64,000 bases of DNA from Temnothorax longispinosus (taxonomy: Eukaryota; Arthropoda; Insecta; Hymenoptera; Formicidae), in assembly GCF_030848805.1 (NCBI RefSeq), contig NC_092367.1:7037019-7101018 (forward strand), in the 5' to 3' direction. The position numbers and the translations under genes were made by a program. The notes under the pieces are model-generated. The model ran no database searches, had not been told where the DNA came from, and was given only the letters and a program-made list of their open reading frames with translations. This document shows, one piece after another, positions 58,201 to 64,000 of the stretch. Positions within the stretch are counted from its first letter, which is position 1; every line of letters starts with the position of its first letter.

Positions 58201-60576
58201 ATCTTCCTTGATTTTTAATATGTTTTAGAAAGGGCATCCAAATGGCTCATGTTGGCGAGTGCACGACCTTGAAAGAGATCGAACACTGTCCCGAAGACTG
58301 CGCCGAAGTACCCGAGGAACCAGTTTGTGGAAGCGATGGCAACGTTTATCGGTGATTAAGAGCATTATTCGGATTCCAGAACGTCCGTTGCCGAAGATTT
58401 TAAATTTTAAGGGCGCCTGCACCTCGAAAGGATCGTTCGATAGACCGACCCGTTTGAGGAGACTTCAGGCTGTTTTCAGAATTTCTTCTCTTCTGATACC
58501 CAGTTCTGATTGTGACTCGAGCGAGATAAATTAATGTTTATCAATTAAAATTTCCGAGATTTTGCCGGTATATAAATGTACGTCCGTCCGTTCGCACTTA
58601 GTCGAACATTACTGAAATCCACGATAAAATTATTTCCGATTATATTTGGGATGCAATAATAAATTTCCACGGATTAAAATCAAAACATTCGAACTGTTAC
58701 ATTTTTTTCGAGATTAAGAACAAGTCCAACTGAACGCAATGTGTTATAACACAGCAATAATAAAATTAAACGATTAAATAGCGGCTACGGATCGTTCCTT
58801 CTCCAGTGTTTACGGATGTATCATGTGTGCACTCGTATGCATTCAGGTCCCTCTGCCATCTGCAACGTGAGACTTGCGGCCAGAGGGTGGTTCAAGTTCC
58901 GGCACAACACTGTCGCACCACCGCGCTTTGCAACCAGATTTGCAGTGGGGAACGTCAGTTTGTTTGCGGCTCCGATAACAAGCTTTATCGTAACGAGTGC
59001 GAGATGAAGAGGGACAATTGCGGGTAAGCCACAAAACTTCATGTTTGCATGTTTTACTGAAGCGTAGCGCTTTTGTTCGCGAGAAGTGCGCCAGGGGAAC
59101 TTTTAATAAATTAATCCCAGACTAATTCTCGGAGGAGTCTCGAGAAGTGCATAATTGCATGAGTGAACTAGCTCTTATTAAGCTTTCTCTTTTTTCTGTA
59201 CCAGCTTTTATCAAATAATATATAATAACAAATAAATTAAATCGTTGCTAATTGTGGCGATAGCGAGAAAGGAAAACAAGCAATAAACACAAATATTGTT
59301 TTGATAAAGGCATTAAAAGTCGTTATTTCATCTTACAAAATATTTAGATTCTACTGGAAATTCTCCCGTTAATTATTATAGATAAAGTTGTAAGATAAAA
59401 TAAACGCTTTAAAAATTAATTTCCTTTTAAAAGAGAATTTACACAAGTTTTCTATTTCTCAAGGAAAGTAATTAATTAAATTACCTCAGAATAATTTGGT
59501 CACGTTATTTTAATTTCAAGCGTATAATTTTCATTCTGGTTTAATAGAGAAAAACTGCCCTGGAATAATTTCATTACCTTGTTGGAAGTAAGAAGGCTAA
59601 TTATTCGAATTCAATTATTCTATTTATTCAGAAGCGGCTAGAGAGCCAGAGAGCGGCGCGTTTCGTGCCGCGCATATAATTCCGGTGACCGCGATCGTGC
59701 TTCTTCCCGAGATATAATACTTTCCATAGACTTTCATTACGCCCGATCGCGCCATTGAAATACATCCGAGGAAGAGAAGATTGCCTAAGAAACTGGTCCT
59801 CGAGAAAACGGTTAATTCGAGCCGGTATCGCGTGCGTGTCCGATGAAAGTCCGTGAGTGATTCACATCAGCGCCAGAGAGCCGTTCCATTACATCTTCTT
59901 TATGGAAATAATAAACCACTTGTATCGCGCCGCATACCAGCAGGGAGCGTTTTTGAACCTGCTGTTCAAATACGCGAAAGGAAAGTATCCTACTTCGGGA
60001 AGGTGAATTGAACACAATCGCGCGCAATCTCGAAAGTAGAAATTGTCGATGTCTTGATCGCGCGGCCCATTTTCCCAAAGGAGTCATTTTCTATTCTCGA
60101 TCGCTTTCTAACGTGCCCATTTCTAATTGCACGTTTACCCGATATATACGTATATTCGTGCCCAACAAACCCTAATGTTAAAAAATGCTGGCTGTATATA
60201 CAGGCTTGCGTGACATAAATACTAATCGAAATCGGCGTTGCCTCCTTGAACGATATAATTACTTCCTAAGTAAAATAATTCAGTGTTCTTTACTTTAATA
60301 ACATCACGGTTTTCAAACAGAGAAAAAAAATATCTTGATTCCAGGAAACACGTATACGTCGTACCTATGAAGAGGTGTGTTCAGGGTTTCCTGTTTCGCG
60401 GCTGCCAGAAGATCTGTCCGCCTTATTACGACCCGGTTTGCGGCACCGACGGCATGACGTACAGCAACGAGTGCTTCCTGGAGATCGAAAACTGCCGTAG
60501 CAGGAGTCTCGTCACGAAAAAGTATCACGGAGTGTGCGGACAGCCGACGGAGGAGCCGAAAAATTATCTCTATTAA
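34098..60576 (+). CDS. Secreted nine-domain Kazal-type serine protease inhibitor, 9 exons (gene span)
   Basis: Spliced frame 1491 nt, 496 residues, all phases closed. An 18-residue signal peptide (LSLVLGIVLLGCLQ) is followed by nine Kazal domains at about 25-68, 76-118, 128-172, 178-220, 232-279, 286-331, 340-383, 389-431 and 440-484. Each has six cysteines and the V-C-G-[ST]-D-x3-Y-x3-C signature. In eight of nine, the first two cysteines are three residues apart (non-classical Kazal spacing, as in dipetalogastin-like insect inhibitors); domain 6 has five. Predicted P1 residues (second after Cys2) are P, G, Y, R, N, S, E, G, P. Domain 4 (Arg184) should suit trypsin-like and domain 3 (Tyr134) chymotrypsin-like enzymes; the others are less predictable. 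Likely role: control of extracellular proteases in haemolymph, gut or secretion. Confidence 0.9.
37602..37629 (+). repeat. Short tandem repeat, 12-bp unit
   Basis: TACTTCCGGATG occurs twice in a row, the second copy followed by TAGCG. Confidence 0.6.
39556..39635. repeat. AT-rich short tandem repeat
   Basis: Repeated TTTATATAA units over about 80 bp, on both strands self-complementary. Typical slippage tract. Confidence 0.65.
41711..41747. repeat. Perfect 14-bp inverted repeat
   Basis: CTCTATTAAGTATA and its exact complement are separated by 9 bases. Too short for a mobile element; possibly a decayed hairpin. Confidence 0.6.
46628..46713 (+). repeat. 85-bp direct repeat, copy 1
   Basis: Starts CTGCTTGTAAATAAATTA and ends CCATCCGGGGATCAAA. 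A second copy lies 975 bp downstream with about 8 differences. No coding sequence in it is recognised. Confidence 0.75.
47603..47688 (+). repeat. 85-bp direct repeat, copy 2
   Basis: Same orientation as the copy near 46.63 kb, about 90 percent identical. The flanking sequences do not match, so the unit is dispersed or the intervening 0.9 kb was inserted between direct copies. Confidence 0.75.
49236..49300 (+). repeat. Compound GA/GT/GA microsatellite
   Basis: A GA run is followed by about ten GT dinucleotides and another GA run ending GGGAGGGG. Likely length-variable. Confidence 0.9.
51389..51418 (+). promoter_or_regulatory. TATA plus start-site-like module in a CpG-rich intronic patch
   Basis: TATATAAC is followed 22 nt later by GATTCAAG. 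The arrangement resembles the module at 18.08 kb. A 61-codon frame starts at 51093 and a 75-codon frame at 51471 nearby, neither recognisable. Confidence 0.2.
55311..55427 (+). CDS. Kazal gene exon 2 (domain 1)
   Basis: Acceptor TTTCACGCAG. Encodes YVSGACPRICPPSGEPICGS and ends after Cys5 with MCGK; donor AAGG|GTAAGG, phase 1. Cys6 of domain 1 is in the next exon. Confidence 0.9.
55967..55994 (+). repeat. CGTACGT tandem repeat
   Basis: Three to four copies of a GTCGTAC unit in a Kazal intron. Simple slippage repeat. Confidence 0.7.
56090..56399 (+). CDS. Kazal gene exon 3 (end of domain 1, domain 2, most of domain 3)
   Basis: Acceptor CATTTAG. Reads GVTVATEKTAC, which supplies Cys6 of domain 1, then CEHRCPGDQDPVCGTDG and CPVSCDYAPLDGPVCGSDG. 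It is the only exon holding a complete Kazal domain plus most of another. Donor GCGG|GTACGT, phase 2. Confidence 0.92.
56781..56924 (+). CDS. Kazal gene exon 4 (end of domain 3, most of domain 4)
   Basis: Acceptor GTTCGCAG. Encodes QGVVRTNKKHC, then CRESCWRGAKPACGSDGILY and NTCKMRAKNC. P1 position of domain 4 is Arg184. Donor GCGG|GTAAGC, phase 2. Confidence 0.92.
57237..57430. mobile_element. Hairpin MITE-like element in a Kazal intron
   Basis: Inverted arms of about 67 bp (57237-57304 and 57364-57430) pair imperfectly; outer ends share AAAAAAGTTGTTAAC. The centre is short and AT-rich with no coding frame. Target duplication is unclear, so the superfamily is not assigned. Confidence 0.6.
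57574..57738 (+). CDS. Kazal gene exon 5 (end of domain 4, most of domain 5)
   Basis: Acceptor TTTTTTAG. Encodes KHVFEVPMSFC, then CPLDCKNESEVSVCGSDG and NECEMQMLNC. Donor GCGG|GTGCGT, phase 2. Confidence 0.91.
57925..58092 (+). CDS. Kazal gene exon 6 (end of domain 5, most of domain 6)
   Basis: Acceptor TCAACAG. Encodes QHARRKITVVDFEKC, then CMKQQQRCGSEVDPVCGSDA and QCHLNVAVC. Domain 6 has five residues between Cys1 and Cys2 instead of three. Donor CCT|GTAAGT, phase 2. Confidence 0.9.
58229..58351 (+). CDS. Kazal gene exon 7 (end of domain 6, first part of domain 7)
   Basis: Acceptor GTTTTAG. Encodes KGIQMAHVGEC, then CPEDCAEVPEEPVCGSDGNV and Y. The donor CG|GTGATT cuts domain 7 before Cys4, unlike the other Kazal introns. 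An in-frame stop follows within the intron, so splicing is needed. Confidence 0.87.
58847..59023 (+). CDS. Kazal gene exon 8 (rest of domain 7, most of domain 8)
   Basis: Acceptor GCATTCAG. Encodes SLCHLQRETCGQRVVQVPAQ and HC to finish domain 7, then CNQICSGERQFVCGSDNK and NECEMKRDNC. Donor GCGG|GTAAGC, phase 2. Confidence 0.9.
60345..60576 (+). CDS. Kazal gene exon 9 (end of domain 8, domain 9, stop)
   Basis: Acceptor GATTCCAG. Encodes KHVYVVPMKRC, then CQKICPPYYDPVCGTDGMTY and the rest of domain 9, and a short tail PTEEPKNYLY before TAA. Confidence 0.92.
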
Positions 60577-61570
60577 GCTCGACCGAGCTGGCACGGTGAT
60601 ACGAGAGAAAGAGAGAAAGAGAGAGAGAAAAAAGAAGAAGGAAATCGATCGACGAGATAATTTGGCTCGTATCTCCCGGGGAAGATTTGAGAAGCGACAA
60701 TTACCGTACATTGATTCGTCATGTGTCACGAGTCCTGTAGTATTTAAGTTCGATCGGCTCATATTAACCAGCTGCAAATTCGATCCGTTCCGATCGATCG
60801 AGTACTCGAGCTGTATACGAGCGTAAAACGTTCGCGACTCTAGACGGACGAGCGCGGCGTGACAGAGAGAATCGTTCACGACGTTCACGTGGATTTCGGA
60901 TATTCGATCGTCCCCCGATTTGAAACGCGCTGATTTTCCACGGGGGAGAAAAAAAACGAGCATCTTGCCAGTCGCAGTCCGGATTGTTATCGTATTGTTA
61001 CTGCTATATTTCTACGATAATAGTACCGCGATTGCCGATCCCTTCTCGGACAGCCGCGCGGACGTTCGCGAATTCTCACCCGCACGCAGCGAAATTATGA
61101 TTCGCAAAAACCGTTATATTGTGCACGACAGGTGACAAATCATATCGTCCAGATTACTCTAAGAAACTATCTCTTTTCTTTTTCTTTAATCGGGAAAGGG
61201 TCGCCAGTCGCGTATGGATATAGTCCTTTCTTCGCACTTGACGGTATAGACTCATTATTATTTATTATAGCCTTAATCATTGCATACGACGCGCGATTCC
61301 GTCTCTCTATTTTTATTTTATTTTATTTTTTTTTACGATACGCCCGTCGTTTTAATTATGACTACGTCAGGACGTATATTCTTATTTTAGGGGAATATTT
61401 GTGCTATTACATCTCCCTCCCGACATGTGATGTGTTTGTTTATTATTATAATTATTATCACTGCAATCTTAATTTATTATCGAGTATGCGAGAATCCTTC
61501 TTTTGTATCGACACTAACACTGTATACGCTTTCCAATGTCAATAATAAATCATATATGTATATTTTAAGA
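60577..61570 (+). other. 3' UTR of the Kazal gene
   Basis: Runs from the stop codon to just after an AATAAA at 61544-61549. The 137-codon frame at 61132-61545 is rich in Tyr, Phe, Ile and Leu, as expected of AT-rich UTR, and is not called. A GA-rich run lies at 60600-60640. Confidence 0.5.
61544..61549 (+). terminator. Candidate poly(A) signal of the Kazal gene
   Basis: AATAAA about 970 nt after the stop. No closer perfect hexamer was noticed downstream of the stop; cleavage site not visible. Confidence 0.4.
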
Positions 61571-61909
61571 TATAAAAGCTGCATAAATTATACGCGTAAT
61601 AATTAATAATCATATCGAAAATGACATATGTTATTTATTTATGCTAATTTCTACGGAAGAGCCCGGAATCTAACGATCGGACCGTAATTGCGACACTATT
61701 AATAGTGTACATGTATCACGAATTAATACATATACCGATATAATTTGCCTGAGTTTAATTTCCAATGCAAAAAGGAACTTTGCGCTAGCAATAAGCATCG
61801 CCCTTCGCTTATTAGCGAATAAATTTAGGAATCAATATCGGTATCGCACTTGTATCCAAGGATGAGTTTGACTGAATTAATTTTTCGATTAATTTTTTTT
61901 AATCGACGA

Positions 61910-62219
61910 TTACTTTGTAAAGTAACAAAATTTCAACACAGATAAAATATAGTAATTGTAACATTATTGCAGTTTGAGTAAATCTATATTGTTTGACATA
62001 TATAAAAAGAAAAATTAGAGGTTATGTCAGCAGCAAATTATATGGTTAGAAATCTTGCTGCACCGGTTACTTTGTAAAGTAACAAAATTTCAACACAGAT
62101 AAAATATAGTAATTGTAACATTATTGCAGTTTGAGTAAATCTATATTGTTTGACATATATAAAAAGAAAAATTAGAGGTTATATCAGCAGCGAATTATAT
62201 GGTTAGAAATCTTGCTGCA
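61910..62219 (+). repeat. Tandem duplication, two 157-bp units
   Basis: Units begin at 61910 and 62067 with the palindrome TTACTTTGTAAAGTAA and end CTTGCTGCA. I count two substitutions across about 153 aligned bases, so the duplication is recent. No coding frame. Confidence 0.92.
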
Positions 62220-62285
62220 AACAATTCCGCTTCTCGAATTAATTGTCGATTAAATTAATGAAGTCGAATTTTGGTTGAAATCAAT

Positions 62286-62453
62286 ATGAGATCTAAATCT
62301 GCTTACCAGCTGTTACCAGCTACATTGGCACTGTTGCTCGCTGCTCGGTCGGCGTCAACTTCGGGTGGAAGCCTTCAACGATTCACTTTCTTCGAGATCA
62401 CTACTCCCGCGGATACGAACATCGCGGAAATACGGTTGACGAGCGCAAATTAA
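62286..62453 (+). CDS. Possible small secreted peptide ORF (55 codons)
   Basis: The frame starts MRSKSAYQLLPATLALLLAA and continues RSASTSGG, which looks like a signal peptide and cleavage region, then a polar tail to a TAA. No homologue, no clear splice site and no promoter are visible. It could equally be chance. Confidence 0.18.
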   Translation: MRSKSAYQLLPATLALLLAARSASTSGGSLQRFTFFEITTPADTNIAEIRLTSAN

Positions 62454-63190
62454 CGCGACGCCGATTAACGCGACGATTTCCCGGCACTTCATTCGACACC
62501 CTCGGCGTACATTCAAGCCGTTCGAGACGTTTTAGAGAAGGAGAAACGCGAGAAACGCGGAGCGGCTTCACTCCGACTCCGCATTGACCAACGTAGCACG
62601 AAACAATATGGCCGATCGCTTAATGGATAACACATCGACGCGTCTCGCTGCTACTTTCTCACTGTAAAATTCAAATCGGCAAGATATGGAAAGACTATTT
62701 GAAAATTGTTGCGATTTTCATGACAAAACACGTTATTGATTCGACTTACTTAAATGATAAATTTATTCTTTTATTTCTGCGTATATAACCAGAGAGAGGC
62801 CATCCCGTCATCCCGGTCTTTTTCGTGGGACCGTCGAAAGCTCACATTAGCGCCAGTACATCCATTTTCGAAATTGGTACTACGTAGCCACGTTCATTTT
62901 TCGACACTGCTGATAAAACATCATTTTGGTGCGCGTCCGTGCTACATCTGCAAATTGCGCGGTTTCATCTGCACAATTTAATTTTATTTAATCTGGTACC
63001 AATATCGAGGAAAAGTTATATATAAGCAATATTTTTAAAGGCCGTCCTGCTTGTACCGAATGTCATTGCGATTAAATGCATTTTGGACTTTGTATTTTCT
63101 TAGTTATAAATTAAAAATATTAGTTCTTATCTCAGGTTTTAACTAACATCCGCTAGAAACAGGTCAACCTGTAGAGGCCCTCCACCGCCC

Positions 63191-63210
63191 CCGCCGATTC
63201 CGATCGGCGG
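63191..63210. repeat. GC-rich hairpin in AT-rich flank
   Basis: CCGCCGAT and ATCGGCGG enclose a TCCG loop, followed by TCCTCTTTT. It sits in a short island of CCGCCCCCGCC inside strongly AT-rich DNA. Confidence 0.55.
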
Positions 63211-63229
63211 TCCTCTTTTATTTACACCA

Positions 63230-63770
63230 CGTTTTTTCACATTTCTGTCATTACTTATTAATTTATTTTATTCCTCTTACAATTTACTTTACAATAATGT
63301 ACAACATTATAAAAGAGTTACATATTACAAAATTGATTTGACAATATACAATAAAATTATATACAATATTTCTTTTTGACATGAAATTACATTTGCAACA
63401 TTCGGTTTGCGTACAATAACACGAAATTCTCACAATGTATAACGTGTGACTATTACGTAATAATGTTTCTTAGTAATTGTAACAAGTCCAAAGTCTATTT
63501 TACTTTATTTTTAATTTACGCGAGCAATCATGACCAAAAAGATCGTTAATAAATTTATTACTTATGTTATTCTATCAAGGAGAATATCAATTATTGTTAT
63601 ACTTCATTACATTTTGCGAAACATAAAGAAAATGATCAATACGTGAAAAAAATAGACAAAGCTTTGATGTAAAGCAATAATCAAGCTGAAAAATACGCGA
63701 CGAAAGAAACGATGCTAAGTTACTTCCAATATACATAATTTTTATAATATCCGTTGCAATGCGCGCGCGA
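63230..63770. other. AT-rich stretch without recognised gene
   Basis: Low-complexity AT-rich DNA. It might be the 3' UTR of a minus-strand gene beyond the window, but nothing visible proves it. Confidence 0.4.
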
Positions 63771-63781
63771 ATCCTTTGTAA

Positions 63782-63958
63782 AGGCCTTCACACATAAAAT
63801 CGCGTAAGAACGTAAAACGTAAGCGTAAGAAAATCGACCAATCCCAATCAAGTATTGTGCTGTCCGTAACCACAGTAGGGGGAAATACTTGATTGGGATT
63901 GATCGATTTTCTTACGCCTACGTTTTACGTCCTTACGACATTTTATGTGTGAAGGCCT
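63782..63958. mobile_element. PIF/Harbinger-like hairpin MITE (177 bp)
   Basis: Two 75-bp inverted repeats (63782-63856 and 63884-63958) differ at about 5 positions and enclose a 27-bp loop. Ends are AGGCCTTCACACATAAAAT. Both sides carry TAA (63779-63781 and 63959-63961), the 3-bp target type of PIF/Harbinger elements. No transposase, so mobilised in trans; arm identity suggests recent activity. Confidence 0.85.
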
Positions 63959-64000
63959 TAATTAGCCGACGGGAATCGGGACGATGCGGCCATCTGTCGG

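Noticed and set aside
61132..61545. 137-codon hydrophobic frame that looks like a membrane protein
   Set aside because: It is AT-rich sequence within the expected Kazal 3' UTR; the Tyr/Phe/Ile bias follows from base composition.
1476..62981. tRNA, rRNA, known microRNA or CRISPR-like arrays
   Set aside because: I scanned for cloverleaf boxes, familiar insect microRNA seeds and regularly spaced repeats and found none convincing; a covariance-model search would be needed to be sure.

Overview
The window is eukaryotic and most likely from a hymenopteran insect, probably an ant. Short exons with GT-AG introns, very large first introns, AT-rich spacers broken by CpG-rich patches, and closest recognisable protein families from animals all point that way. 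No bacterial or viral gene was seen. Species and order are inferred from composition and gene style, not proven.

Three protein-coding genes can be rebuilt exon by exon, and every splice phase closes. (1) Minus strand, 1308-25125: the orthologue of AREL1, a HECT-type E3 ubiquitin ligase, 15 coding exons and 951 residues. It has an N-terminal hydrophobic segment, two tandem SAM-like domains, a second hydrophobic segment, a filamin-type Ig repeat region and a C-terminal HECT domain with catalytic Cys918. A non-coding 5' exon lies near 25.45-25.65 kb. (2) Plus strand, 6895-8434: a secreted leucine-rich-repeat protein (3 exons, 312 residues), nested antisense inside the 18.6-kb first coding intron of AREL1. 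(3) Plus strand, 34098-60576: a secreted nine-domain Kazal-type serine protease inhibitor (9 exons, 496 residues). Its signal-peptide exon is separated from the first inhibitor exon by a 21.2-kb intron.

Layout: 1-1307 3' flank of AREL1; 1308-6376 AREL1 exons 2-15; 6377-24947 giant intron holding the LRR gene and about 16 kb of apparently non-coding DNA; 24948-25650 AREL1 exon 1 and CpG-rich 5' end; 25.7-33.8 kb intergenic space between two divergent genes; 33.8-34.15 kb Kazal promoter/first exon; 34.15-55.31 kb giant intron; 55.31-60.58 kb inhibitor exons; 60.58-61.57 kb 3' UTR; 61.6-64.0 kb repeats.

Non-genic structure: a Harbinger-like hairpin MITE with a TAA target-site duplication, a mariner-like MITE with TA duplication, a third long hairpin in a Kazal intron, a 157-bp tandem duplication, an 85-bp direct repeat pair 975 bp apart, an older diverged repeat pair, a compound microsatellite and several perfect palindromes. 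The three genes show no obvious shared pathway: one acts inside the cell in ubiquitylation, and the other two encode secreted proteins.
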